A stretch of 64,000 nt of DNA from Lentisphaerae bacterium GWF2_57_35 (lineage in GTDB: Bacteria; Verrucomicrobiota; Kiritimatiellia; CAIQIC01; GWF2-57-35): assembly GCA_001804865.1 (NCBI GenBank), contig MHBK01000055.1, forward strand, positions 1-64,000. Reading direction: 5' to 3'. Below the pieces are notes generated by a model. The model searched no databases and had not been told where the DNA came from. It worked only from the letters and a program-made list of their open reading frames with translations. Shown piece by piece: positions 8,417 through 17,376 of the stretch (within the stretch, counting starts at the first letter, position 1; each line of letters opens with the position of its first letter). Position numbers and translations under genes: made by a program.

Positions 8417-9355
8417 ATGAAAAAATTCGTTGTCGCTTGTCTGGTGGTGGGGAGCCTGGCGCCGTTGGCTTGCGCAGCCGTCGCCAAGGAACAGGGTGGT
8501 CTGATGATGAACTACAGCAAGATTGTTGTGGAGAATCTCCCCATTGGCCGTGCGGTGAGCATGAAAAAGCTGGTCAATCTGCCGTTAAGGATCGGCAATC
8601 GCTTCAATGTCCCGATTGAAGCGCTCGTCACGATTCGCGTGCCGCAAATGCCGCGCGAGGGGTACGAGCCGATTCCGAGCGTAGATTGGGTGAGCCCCGA
8701 AGCCGCGAGCGTCGAGGTTCCTCCGTTGGTGGAATCGGAGATCGATATGACCATTGCGCTGCCGAACGACGAGGCGCTCCTGGGCCGGCGATTTCAGGCG
8801 GATGTGATCGTTACGACGATCGGCAATAGGAACCTGAAAGGCGTTCACATCGGATACGAAATCACAGGGTCTTTGTTGTTTTCCGTGGCTCCCGTGCGCA
8901 ACGAAACAGCTCTTCAATTTGCTTTGGAGAATCCGTCCGATGCAGCCTTTCTTTTGGATCCTCCGCGCATTGATCTTTTCGAGATGGTCCCAGGGCAGGC
9001 GGTAGAGGTTTTGGCCCCGCTAGGAAAGCCCATTCAGTTGGTCAATAAGTCCAAGTCTGTCTGTTCTTATCGTCTTGAGGCTATTTCTTCCGCCCAATCG
9101 TCCTACAAACCGGATCAGGGAAGCCAGGTTGGCGATCCCGAGGACATTCAGCTTGGGCGCCAGGATATTTTGCTCGATCCCGGCGCGTCCATTCCTCTGG
9201 CCGTTTCTATTCGTGTGCCAGAGCATGTGAATTTGAGCGATGGCCCGCGCCTGTATCAGGTAGCCGTGCGGGCGGGCAAGACTCAGGCGATCGAACAGTA
9301 CATTAAGATTTACCTTTGGGGGCAGCCTGCTCCGCAAAGGCCGGACGGTTATTGA
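8417..9355 (+). CDS. Exported Ig-like domain protein of unknown function
   Basis: The start was set at the ATG at 8417, where a Sec signal peptide begins (MKKFVVACLVVGSL, cleavage near ACAA); the longer frame upstream only reads through the terminator. The 312-residue product contains regular beta-strand patterns: a first region about residues 30-150 rich in Pro/Val, and a second about 160-300 with LDPGASIPLAVSIRVPE, as in stacked Ig-like or chaperone-like domains. No membrane segment is seen after the signal peptide. Its place between a possible surface subunit and a beta-helix protein suggests a cell-envelope job. I do not recognise a family. Confidence 0.7.
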   Translation: MKKFVVACLVVGSLAPLACAAVAKEQGGLMMNYSKIVVENLPIGRAVSMKKLVNLPLRIGNRFNVPIEALVTIRVPQMPREGYEPIPSVDWVSPEAASVEVPPLVESEIDMTIALPNDEALLGRRFQADVIVTTIGNRNLKGVHIGYEITGSLLFSVAPVRNETALQFALENPSDAAFLLDPPRIDLFEMVPGQAVEVLAPLGKPIQLVNKSKSVCSYRLEAISSAQSSYKPDQGSQVGDPEDIQLGRQDILLDPGASIPLAVSIRVPEHVNLSDGPRLYQVAVRAGKTQAIEQYIKIYLWGQPAPQRPDGY

Positions 9356-9366
9356 CGAGGAGCTGC

Positions 9367-11067
9367 ATGAAGATTTCATTAAAGGTGTATGTTGCGGCCT
9401 GCTGGGCGGGTCTGTTTTGTTGTTTGCTGCCGCAGGCAGCCGGAGCGGTTACGCGTTATGTGGTCGCTTATAGCGTCAATCCCAGCGCGCCTTATCTCAC
9501 GGTGGACACCGCGGCGCGCTCGATACAGACGGCGGTGAATGCGTCCTCGCCCGGGGATGAGATTTATGTGCTGCCGGGAACCTACGCGGAGGGGGGGGCG
9601 GTTATTTTAGGCCAGCAGGTTTCTAATCGCGTGGTGCTGACCAATTCGGTGACCGTGATAGGTCTGGATGGCGCGGATTATACGACCATTGTGGGCGGAA
9701 ATCCGGCTGGCGAAAGCGGAATTCGATGTGTCTATATGACCGCGGGTTCCCAGTTGATTGGATTTACCGTGATGCAAGGGGGCACTCGAATCGGCGCAGG
9801 AAGCTGGAGCCCGGATTATTCCGGAGGCGGCATCTTCATGGATGGGGGCGGGTCGGTCAGCGACTGCACGATTTATACGAACATGGCCGGCTTTGGGGCC
9901 GGGATTTTTTGCGCCAGCGGCGAGGTCGTGAACTGTCGGATACTGACCAACATCGCCGTTAACGCTCCTGGAGCCGGCGGGGGCGTCTATTGCGCGGCCG
10001 GCGGACAGGTCAGCCAATGCACGATTCAGGGGAATCGCGGGGCCTATGGCGGCGGTGTTTTTTGCGATGAGGACGGACTGGTTGAAGATTGTTCGATCCG
10101 GCAAAATCGTTCGTCGCAAAATGCCGGCGGAGTTTTTTGTGCCAGCAACGGGTTGGTAAGGAGTTGTCAGGTCAGCGGCAATTATGCCTTCAAATATGGA
10201 GGGGGAAGCTATTGTTGGAAGGGTGGGGACATCCGAAATGCTCTGGTTTTGACCAATATGGCCAATCAGGGCGGCGGCGTATATCTGGATCGGGGCGGTC
10301 AACTGCAAAGCTGTACGGTGTCGCGAAATAGCGGGACCACGGCGGGCGGAGGGCTCTATTCCTGGTTCACCGGCGCAGTTTGGAACACCATCATCTATCA
10401 AAACTCGTCAGGCTATGGCAGCAACTATGCCTGCATGGGGGATGGACCCCAGTATTCCCATTCCTGTCTGGCGCCGTTGCCGATCAATAACCAGGAAGGT
10501 TGCTTTGCTTCGAATCCCAATTTTGAACGCCAAGGCAACTATCGGCTGAGCGGTTCGTCGCCGTGCATCGATAAGGGGACCAATCAAGCCTGGATGCTGC
10601 TGGCGCTGGACATGGATCGACGTCCCCGGATTTGGATTAACACGGTTGATATAGGGGCGATCGAAAGCAATCCCGCCAATCTCATGGAAGACACGGATGC
10701 CGACCACATTCCCGACGCCTGGGAATGGCAATATTACGGGCACGTGACCAACGTGACGCCATTCTTTGACAGCGACGGCGACGCTTGCGGCGCCTTCGCC
10801 GAGTTTATCGCCGGCACCGATCCTCATAGCGCTTCATCGTTTTTTGGAATGGCTAACACCCGGAAAGTTCAAGCCAATAACGTGCTGACCTGGCCGAGCG
10901 TGGAGGGGCGTGTCTATACGCTGCACCGGACCACCAATCTGATGAACGAGGTCGCCGGCGCGCCCCTGGCCATCGACCTGCCGGCGACGCCGCCGCTCAA
11001 TTGCTACACGGATGCGCTCGCGACCGCGCGCTGCAACATCTATATTCTGCGGGTTAAGAAGCCCTGA
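9367..11067 (+). CDS. Secreted parallel beta-helix protein with TSP3-like tail
   Basis: The start at 9367 has an upstream GAGGAG and begins a signal peptide (MKISLKVYVAACWAG). Of 566 residues, about 30-410 form a right-handed beta-helix: repeated GGGVYC/GGIFM steps with NCRILTN and SCTVSRNS-type turns, as in polymorphic outer-membrane/pectate-lyase-like folds. It closes with a LSGSSPCIDKGTN and VDIGAIE block typical of Q-type anchor regions. Then come a calcium-binding TSP3-like stretch (DTDADHIPDAWEW, DSDGDACG, FIAGTDPHSASSF) and a C-terminal beta domain (YTLHRTTNLMNE). The last two modules also end the giant CotH protein at 37608, so they may form a shared sorting tail. Ligand or substrate unknown. 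Confidence 0.85.
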   Translation: MKISLKVYVAACWAGLFCCLLPQAAGAVTRYVVAYSVNPSAPYLTVDTAARSIQTAVNASSPGDEIYVLPGTYAEGGAVILGQQVSNRVVLTNSVTVIGLDGADYTTIVGGNPAGESGIRCVYMTAGSQLIGFTVMQGGTRIGAGSWSPDYSGGGIFMDGGGSVSDCTIYTNMAGFGAGIFCASGEVVNCRILTNIAVNAPGAGGGVYCAAGGQVSQCTIQGNRGAYGGGVFCDEDGLVEDCSIRQNRSSQNAGGVFCASNGLVRSCQVSGNYAFKYGGGSYCWKGGDIRNALVLTNMANQGGGVYLDRGGQLQSCTVSRNSGTTAGGGLYSWFTGAVWNTIIYQNSSGYGSNYACMGDGPQYSHSCLAPLPINNQEGCFASNPNFERQGNYRLSGSSPCIDKGTNQAWMLLALDMDRRPRIWINTVDIGAIESNPANLMEDTDADHIPDAWEWQYYGHVTNVTPFFDSDGDACGAFAEFIAGTDPHSASSFFGMANTRKVQANNVLTWPSVEGRVYTLHRTTNLMNEVAGAPLAIDLPATPPLNCYTDALATARCNIYILRVKKP

Positions 11068-11906
11068 GACCAGCTATGGTAATTTGCCCCGAAACGCAGG
11101 CCTGCCGTCGCGGCCAGGAATGGCAACGATCCTTAGTTGATTTTGCTGGAAAAGTCCAAAGAACGCCGACTCGCAGAGTCGGCCTACAATAAAAGACCAA
11201 TGTTTTGGCAGTTTTTTGTAGGCCGGTTCTCCCGTGAGGGACGTTGTCCCAACGGGACTTCGTGCGAACCGGCGACTTTTTCAGCAGAATCAAGGTTCAA
11301 AAATTACACTTCCTTATTTCACAATAACAATATGAGGAGGTTACGGTTCGCGATGCCTTGCCTCTTCTGTAGGAGCCGAACCCCTGTATCTATTCATGAA
11401 CCTGGAGATGAGACACTTGTGTGCCCCGTTCTGCCCGCCCTGATGCGCGGATTGTAAGAATCAATTTTTGAGCTGAAAAATTGCTCCATACGTGGTTTTG
11501 GAAGCGATCTCGTTTATGTACGCCTATAAGAGCTAACAAGTTACCGTGGTCCGACCCGAGTTCTTCACATAAAGAAATTTTCCAACGAATAGGAAGCGCA
11601 ACGAATGGGGGATGAAAAAGTCATATTAGAATTTCTCGTCATCCGGTCCCAGAACTTTGTTAGCGGCGCTTTTTGGGCATAAAAATCGATTTTTACGGTT
11701 TGCGCAGGCTTTGAATTTGTCAGGTGAGCGTTTTTTCGCGTATTTCGCGGGCAATTCATAGTGTTGGCGGGGCTTGGAAAGAACCTGTGGAGTCATGCAA
11801 TTCGCGAGTTTGTTTAAGCTTTTGACTGATGGGCATTTTAGAGGGATGTGACTATCTTTTGCTGCTGGAAGGTTTCGGTTTCACGGTCGGGAGCAGGAGG
11901 TGGGCG
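11068..11906. other. Intergenic region with dispersed repeats
   Basis: No gene is supported here. It holds a small CGACTC-GCA-GAGTCG hairpin near 11166-11180, the inverted partial copy of an element shared with 7045-7096 (TGTAGGAGCCGAACCCC near 11378), and the second copy of the 26-bp repeat. The rest is AT-richer than the flanks. Confidence 0.6.
11580..11605 (+). repeat. 26-bp dispersed repeat, copy 2
   Basis: Identical over 26 bases to 7156-7181 and in the same orientation. The flanking bases differ, so the match is not part of a longer local duplication. Confidence 0.75.
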
Positions 11907-12356
11907 ATGATGAGTGGTTTAAGTCTGGGATTCGATTATAGCAGCGGGAGGGGGCGGAGCAATTCCTGTTTACCTGATGAGCTGTTGGCGTTGTTGGAGG
12001 AGGCTGTGGAGGATCGGCGTTTCGAACTGGGCGCAACGGCGGAGGGGGAGGGGGTGTTGGAGCGGCTTTGGGTTCAGTTGGACTATCTTAAGCAAGGCCA
12101 ATTCGAGACCGCCATCCGGCATCTGGCGGTGATGGTGCAGCGAGACAACGAGCCGGCGGCTTACTTGATATTGGCGGCGGCCTACCTGCTGGAGGAAGAA
12201 TTTGACTGCGCCCTGACGATACTGGACATCCTGCTGCACAGCGACTCGGACTATGCCGAAGCCTGGCGGCTGAAGGAATGGCTCTGCCGGCGATTTCCGC
12301 GGTGTGGCGGCGGCCAACGATTCGTGGGTCAAAGAAAAGCAGGCTTGTGCGTCTGA
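11907..12356 (+). CDS. Small TPR-like protein
   Basis: The ATG at 11907 follows GCAGGAGG at good distance and is preferred to the earlier start at 11829. The 149-residue product has an acidic N-terminal part and a helical repeat region about residues 55-130 (QLDYLKQGQFETAIRHLAV, AYLILAAAYLLEEEF, ALTILDILLHSD, AEAWRLKEWL), which fits two to three tetratricopeptide-like repeats. Such proteins mediate protein contacts; no partner can be named. It is convergent with rpoN, with five bases between the stops, so the two could influence each other by antisense transcription. Confidence 0.6.
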   Translation: MMSGLSLGFDYSSGRGRSNSCLPDELLALLEEAVEDRRFELGATAEGEGVLERLWVQLDYLKQGQFETAIRHLAVMVQRDNEPAAYLILAAAYLLEEEFDCALTILDILLHSDSDYAEAWRLKEWLCRRFPRCGGGQRFVGQRKAGLCV

Positions 12357-12361
12357 GGGGC

Positions 12362-13789
12362 TCAGGTTTTGCGCAGGTGCGAGGGGAGAATGTGCAGGGC
12401 GTCGCGGTATTTGGCGATGGTTCGGCGGGCGACGGTGATGCCGCGCTCTTTCAAGATTTCGACCATGTCCTGATCGGACAACGGATTGGCAGACGACTCT
12501 TCGCCGACTAATTGGGCGATGATGTCCTTGATGGATTTATTCGAGACGTCCTGTCCGTCGGCCGTTTTGAAGCCCGGGGTGAAGAAATACTTCATTTCAA
12601 AAGTGCCGCGCGGAGTTTGCATGTATTTATTGGAAATGGCGCGGCTCACCGTGGTTTCGTGGACGCCAAGGACGACGGCCACTTCGGACATGGTCAGGGG
12701 TCTCAAATGGGAGACGCCCTTCTCGAGAAATTCCCGCTGCACTTTGACGATTTCGGTGGCGATCCGGAAGATGGTCTGCTGGCGTTGTTGAATGCTCTTG
12801 ATGAGAAAGGCGCCGGCGCGGACCTTTTCCCGGATGTAGTTTTTGACATCCTCTGTTGTGGAGGTGTTTTCCATCAACTGGCGATAATGCTTGCTGATGC
12901 GCAGATGCGGCACCTGGTCGCGATTCATGATCACGACGTAGTCGTCGCCGACTTTCTTGATGACGACTTCCGGCAGTACGTAGGCGGTGGCATCGGAGGT
13001 AAAAAGGCGTCCGGGCTTGGGTTCCAGCGTGGCGATGAAGCGGGCCGCCTGCTGGAGTTCTTCGATCGATATTTTCAGAGCCCGGGTAATGGGGGCGTAT
13101 TTCTTGGCGCCGAGGGATTCCAAGTGGTCGCGGACAATGGCGGCCGCCAGGGAATCTTCCTTGCCGAACCGTCGTAATTGGAGGAGCAGGCACTCGCGCA
13201 GGTCAATAGCGCCGACGCCGATGGGATCGAATTCCTGGATCATGATCAGGATGTCGCGCAGATGTTTGACTTCGTGTCCAGTGGAGTGGGCGAGATCTTC
13301 GATGTTGGTGGTCAAATAGCCGTCGTCGTTGATGCTGCCGATAATCAGTTCGCCGGTTTGCTGATCCTGATCGCTGAGCCCGGACAGCTTGAGCTGGCTG
13401 AGCAGGTGGTCTTGAAGCGACTGGGGTTGGGAAATCGAATCGAGCAGGAATTGCCGTTTTGCGGCATCGTCCTCGGTGTAGCGGTGGGAGGTCTGGTTTT
13501 GGTGGAAGTATTCCTTCCATTCGTCGTCGAGCCGGGCGAGCACATCGAATTCTTCCTTGAAATTCAGTTCGGCATCTTTTTCCGGTTCGCTGGAGCCGGG
13601 TTCGACTTCCACCTGGGTGGTCTCCGGCAGTTTCTCTTCGAGCGTGGGATTTTTTTGCAGTTCTATTTGAATAAGAGAGCGCAACTCCAGCAGCGGGACC
13701 TGCAGCATTTCGAGGGATTGGCGCAATTGGGGCGCCAGAATCATTTGCAGGCGCTGATCTTGAGATTGTACTAAACCTTGTTCGACCAC
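12362..13789 (-). CDS. rpoN: RNA polymerase sigma-54 factor
   Basis: The 475-residue product has all sigma-54 regions in order: the Gln/Leu-rich activator-contact region (QRLQMILAPQLRQSLEMLQ) at the N-terminus, an acidic linker (about 60-115), the core-binding domain, the helix-turn-helix (MSEVAVVLGVHETTVSRAIS) and the RpoN box ARRTIAKYRD near the C-terminus. It directs transcription from -24/-12 promoters with help from enhancer-binding ATPases. The start is GTG (MVEQGLVQ) after a GGAG; an ATG a few bases upstream is in another frame. No enhancer-binding activator gene is seen in the window. Length is normal for the family. Confidence 0.97.
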   Translation of the reverse strand: MVEQGLVQSQDQRLQMILAPQLRQSLEMLQVPLLELRSLIQIELQKNPTLEEKLPETTQVEVEPGSSEPEKDAELNFKEEFDVLARLDDEWKEYFHQNQTSHRYTEDDAAKRQFLLDSISQPQSLQDHLLSQLKLSGLSDQDQQTGELIIGSINDDGYLTTNIEDLAHSTGHEVKHLRDILIMIQEFDPIGVGAIDLRECLLLQLRRFGKEDSLAAAIVRDHLESLGAKKYAPITRALKISIEELQQAARFIATLEPKPGRLFTSDATAYVLPEVVIKKVGDDYVVIMNRDQVPHLRISKHYRQLMENTSTTEDVKNYIREKVRAGAFLIKSIQQRQQTIFRIATEIVKVQREFLEKGVSHLRPLTMSEVAVVLGVHETTVSRAISNKYMQTPRGTFEMKYFFTPGFKTADGQDVSNKSIKDIIAQLVGEESSANPLSDQDMVEILKERGITVARRTIAKYRDALHILPSHLRKT

Positions 13790-13901
13790 TGGGCATCTCC
13801 GTATTTAGTTTCTACGCTATCGCGAAGCTTTGTACAACTCAAGGCCATAAACCCCCGTTTTTGCGTGCGCCCGTCGCCGTTCTGTGAATGAGTGCGCATT
13901 C

Positions 13902-13936
13902 CCCCTTGAACAAGGGGCGGGAGCTTGGACTATACT
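13902..13936 (+). promoter_or_regulatory. Possible promoter and palindrome upstream of walJ-like gene
   Basis: A perfect palindrome CCCCTTGAACAAGGGG (13902-13917) overlaps a TTGAAC -35-like box (13906-13911), and TATACT follows at 13931-13936 with a 19-bp spacer, which is longer than ideal. Location between the divergent rpoN and walJ-like genes fits a regulatory role. Not more than suggestive. Confidence 0.35.
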
Positions 13937-13993
13937 ATAGCCAAAGACAGCGTGACTGTTCAGATTAACAAACGTCATTTACCGAGATTTAAT

Positions 13994-14779
13994 ATGTCCT
14001 TGCAGATTTGTGTGCTGGCCAGCGGGAGTTCGGGGAATTGTACGTATGTCGGGTCGGATCATGCGGCCATACTGATCGACATGGGAATCAGCGCCCGGGA
14101 AACGTCCCGGCGGCTGGAACAAATAGGGGCCGACTTGAACGCCATCCAGGCGGTGTGCATAACGCACGAGCATCACGATCATACGTGCGGCTTGGGAGCG
14201 CTTCAACGCAAGCACAAGATTCCTGCGTATGCCAATGCGGGTACGCTTGAGGCTTTGATGCAACAAGACCCGAAAGCGTCTGGTCTGCCCTGGACGGTAT
14301 TTCAAAATGGCGCCCCTTTCCAAATTGGCGATTTGAGCATTGAGCCGTTTTCGGTGCCGCACGACGCCTTCGATCCGGTGGGGTTTATCGTTCGGGCGGG
14401 CGACGCCAAAGTGGGAATTGTTACCGATATGGGGATCGCCACGGAGTTAATCCGGACGCGTTTGAAAGGTTGCCGGATGCTGGTGTTGGAGTCCAATCAC
14501 GACGAGCAACTGGTGAAGGATTCGTCGCGGCCGTGGCATCTTAAGCAGCGGATTTTGAGCCGGCAGGGGCATCTTTCGAATGGGAATGCGGCGGAAATGC
14601 TGACCGAAATTGCCGGCACGGAATTGCAGCAAGTGTTTCTGGCGCACATCAGCGATCAGTGCAATCGTCACGATCTGGCTTTGGGCGAAACCATATCCGC
14701 CTTATCCCGCGCGGGACTCGGTCACATCAAGGTAAGCCTGACTTTTGCCGACCGAATCAGCGAAATCTGGCGCGGTTGA
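13994..14779 (+). CDS. MBL-fold metallo-hydrolase, WalJ/YycJ type
   Basis: The ATG at 13994 gives a 261-residue protein beginning LQICVLASGSSGNCTYV, the typical N-terminus of the YycJ/WalJ subgroup. The metal-binding motif THEHHDH is at about residues 55-61, followed by the later family motifs VPHDAFDPVGF, TDMG, LESNHDEQL and LAHISDQCN. Family members are thought to be exonucleases or phosphodiesterases linked to cell-wall regulation or DNA repair; no WalRK genes are nearby, so the job here is open. The upstream in-frame extension to 13925 lacks a ribosome site and was not used. Confidence 0.85.
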   Translation: MSLQICVLASGSSGNCTYVGSDHAAILIDMGISARETSRRLEQIGADLNAIQAVCITHEHHDHTCGLGALQRKHKIPAYANAGTLEALMQQDPKASGLPWTVFQNGAPFQIGDLSIEPFSVPHDAFDPVGFIVRAGDAKVGIVTDMGIATELIRTRLKGCRMLVLESNHDEQLVKDSSRPWHLKQRILSRQGHLSNGNAAEMLTEIAGTELQQVFLAHISDQCNRHDLALGETISALSRAGLGHIKVSLTFADRISEIWRG

Positions 14780-14937
14780 CTTGGTCGCGGTTTCATCATG
14801 GCCTTTATTTGTTTTTGACAAAGCCTGAGCGGTAGTGCTATTTCAAGAGTCCTAAACAAGAAAATAAACCGCATTGAGCGATCCCTGCCAAACAAGGTGT
14901 AGCAGTTGCTCAACCCGGGGCGTAGAAGGAGTGTTCG

Positions 14938-16041
14938 ATGGCCAAAGTCTTATTAGAGCACGTATATAAAATATATTCCGGCAATGTTGTGGCGGTGAAT
15001 GACGCCAATCTTGAAATTGAGGACCGTGAATTTGTCGTGTTGGTTGGGCCGTCCGGTTGTGGTAAATCCACTACCCTGCGCATGGTGGCGGGCTTGGAAG
15101 AGATCAGCAAGGGAAACGTTTACATTGACGGCAAGAAGGTCAATGACGTGCCGCCGAAGGACCGGGATATTGCGATGGTCTTCCAGAATTATGCCCTTTA
15201 CCCGCACATGAGCGTTTATAAGAACATGGCTTTTGGATTGAAGCTGCGCAAGTATCCGAACGCGGAAATCGACAAGCGCGTTCGTGAGGCCGCCGAAATC
15301 CTGGGCATTCAGCATCTTCTCGAACGTAAGCCCAAAGCCCTGTCGGGCGGGCAACGCCAGCGCGTGGCGGTCGGCCGCGCGATTGTCCGGAAGCCCAAGG
15401 CCTTTTTGTTCGACGAACCTCTTTCCAACCTCGACGCGAAGATGCGCGTTCAAATGCGCACGGAAATCAGCAAACTGCATACGCGATTGTCTTCGACGAT
15501 GATTTACGTGACGCACGATCAGGTGGAAGCCATGACGATGGGCGACCGGATCGTGGTTATGAAGGACGGGTTTATCCAGCAGGTGGCGGCGCCGATGGAT
15601 CTTTACGACCGGCCGGTCAACCAGTTCGTAGCCGGCTTTATCGGCAGTCCTCCGATGAACTTTTTCGAGGGGACCATCGAGCAGAAGAATAATGCGATCC
15701 TGTTCAACGAAGGCAATTTCACGGTTCACGTCGAAAGCAGCCATGCACCGAAGCTGGCGTCGTATGTCGGCAAATCGATGGTCTTCGGCGTTCGTCCGGA
15801 GGATATCGCGGATGCGCTGTACGTGAGCAATCCGAATCCCGAATTTCAGCTCAAAGCACGGGTGGAAGTCGTGGAGCCGATGGGATCGGAGACCTACTTG
15901 TACCTCAACACCGGCAAGCATATGTTCATTGCACGCGTGGGCGTCCATGCGACCGTGGAAGTGAATCAGGATCTATCGCTGGTTTTGAATATGAAGAAGG
16001 CTCATTTCTTCGATCAGAAAACCGGCGAAACGATTGTTTGA
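14938..16041 (+). CDS. Sugar-type ABC transporter ATP-binding protein (MalK/UgpC/MsmK family)
   Basis: The 367-residue protein contains Walker A (GPSGCGKST), Q-loop (VFQNYALYPH), signature (LSGGQRQRVAVGRA), Walker B (AFLFDEPLSNLDA) and H-loop (VTHDQVEAMT). A C-terminal TOBE/OB regulatory domain follows (residues about 235-367), as in the carbohydrate uptake CUT1 group. It is the energising subunit, binding cytoplasmic faces of permeases. No permease or binding-protein gene is adjacent, so it probably serves several sugar importers encoded elsewhere, as MsmK does in streptococci. AAGGAG precedes the ATG. Confidence 0.93.
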   Translation: MAKVLLEHVYKIYSGNVVAVNDANLEIEDREFVVLVGPSGCGKSTTLRMVAGLEEISKGNVYIDGKKVNDVPPKDRDIAMVFQNYALYPHMSVYKNMAFGLKLRKYPNAEIDKRVREAAEILGIQHLLERKPKALSGGQRQRVAVGRAIVRKPKAFLFDEPLSNLDAKMRVQMRTEISKLHTRLSSTMIYVTHDQVEAMTMGDRIVVMKDGFIQQVAAPMDLYDRPVNQFVAGFIGSPPMNFFEGTIEQKNNAILFNEGNFTVHVESSHAPKLASYVGKSMVFGVRPEDIADALYVSNPNPEFQLKARVEVVEPMGSETYLYLNTGKHMFIARVGVHATVEVNQDLSLVLNMKKAHFFDQKTGETIV

Positions 16042-16124
16042 TAACATACGGCCGTCGATCGCTTGAAGTTCTATGCCCTGCGAACCGGGCTCGGTTCGGC
16101 GGCCATATTCCTATGAGGTGATGG

Positions 16125-17192
16125 GTGTCGGGGATTCCATTTATCCTATCGGCGGCGTTACAGGTGCTGGGGGTAATCGTCGTATCGTTTGCAGGGATCG
16201 CTGTGTTGGCCAGCTACCTGCGGCATGAAGAGCAGGCCGACGCAGCGGCGGATTCCTCTTCCGCACAATCTTCGGAGGCGGAGTTCGTCAAGCAACTGGG
16301 GGAGACCCTTCGCTCAGCCCGGAGAGACCGCTGTCCCGTGGCGGTGGTTTCGCTGGGGGGCTTCCCTGAAGGCTTTCTTCTTTCCCCCGAAAGTGAAGTG
16401 GTTCAAACAGTTCGCGCGGCGCTTCGCCGTGACGATGTCGTGTCGGGCTTCGATACCCGATTGGGATTTATATTGGGAGCTGGAAAAGACGTATTGCCCG
16501 GCATTTTAAAGCGGGTGCAGGAGGTCGTTCGTAGGGTCCAGCCCGCCATCCAACTGCGTGCGGGAATAGCTGTTTATCCAGAGGACGGGGACCGGGCTGG
16601 AGACCTTTGGTCACGCGCGATGTCCTCGGAAACGGAATGGCCGCCTGTTAACGTCATGGAAAGAACGGCCGGAGCCATTCTGACGGCCTCGCAACTGGCT
16701 GCGGAGGGTCGCAAGTTTTTCGTCCGGCGTGAGAAAAATGGCGAGCCGGTTTCGTTGATTGTGCTCGATGTCGACTTTCTTCCGCGCTATGCGGAACGCT
16801 ATGGAGGGGAAGCGGTGGACGTCATTCAACGGGCCTTGGGGCTTTTCTTGAGAGGGGCGGTTCGAGTCAACGATTTGGTTGGACGGTTTGAGGGAGGCGA
16901 GTGGGCGATCGTGCTATCCTGCAGACCCCAAGCCGCTCTTCAAATAGCGGGCCGGATTTTGGAGGGCGTGAAAGCGTTATCGATCGTTCATGCGGATTCA
17001 ACCCTGAAAATTGCCGTCAGTGCAGGCGTTGCGGGCTCCCCTGAAAATGGCCGAGCAATGGGGGTGTTGGTGGAGGCGGCTTCGTCCGCCTTGCGCGAAA
17101 TTCGTGCTCAGGGCCGGGGGCTGTGTTTGCTTTATCAAGGAACCCCGAAGTCGGCGAACCCGCCGAAAGACCATTCCGCCAGCGCCTTTTAA
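16125..17192 (+). CDS. Membrane protein with degenerate GGDEF domain
   Basis: The 355-residue product begins with one membrane segment (residues about 5-29). A first, very weak GGDEF-like fold spans about 70-165. A second spans about 185-345 with a recognisable fold (VSLIVLDVDFLPRYAERYGG...). The active-site loop reads EGGEW (about 255-259) where GG[DE]EF is expected, so the key acidic third residue is replaced by Gly. The inhibitory-site motif RxxD is kept as RVND at 247-250. This predicts no cyclase activity but possible c-di-GMP binding. The start is GTG; an ATG four bases upstream is out of frame. Confidence 0.75.
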   Translation: MSGIPFILSAALQVLGVIVVSFAGIAVLASYLRHEEQADAAADSSSAQSSEAEFVKQLGETLRSARRDRCPVAVVSLGGFPEGFLLSPESEVVQTVRAALRRDDVVSGFDTRLGFILGAGKDVLPGILKRVQEVVRRVQPAIQLRAGIAVYPEDGDRAGDLWSRAMSSETEWPPVNVMERTAGAILTASQLAAEGRKFFVRREKNGEPVSLIVLDVDFLPRYAERYGGEAVDVIQRALGLFLRGAVRVNDLVGRFEGGEWAIVLSCRPQAALQIAGRILEGVKALSIVHADSTLKIAVSAGVAGSPENGRAMGVLVEAASSALREIRAQGRGLCLLYQGTPKSANPPKDHSASAF

Positions 17193-17241
17193 TGGTCTTT
17201 GTTGCTTGTTTTTCCCCGTCCGTAATTATATTGCGTGAGAG

Positions 17242-17355
17242 GGAAGTGAAGCGTAATCAGTGATCAGTAATCAGTGATCAGTAAACAGTGATCAGTAAAC
17301 AGTGATCAGTATTCCTTTTTCACTGACAACTGATCACTGATTACTGTTCACTTCC
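17242..17355. repeat. 7-nt repeat array forming an inverted repeat
   Basis: Eight 7-nt units of NNNCAGT (mostly GATCAGT, AATCAGT, AAACAGT) at 17255-17310 are followed, after a short spacer, by four complementary units (ACTGANN) at 17322-17349. Outer arms GGAAGTGAA and TTCACTTCC extend the pairing. The array fills the gap before pdxJ and can fold into a long hairpin. Confidence 0.85.
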
Positions 17356-17376
17356 TAAAAAAGGTGGATTTCAATC

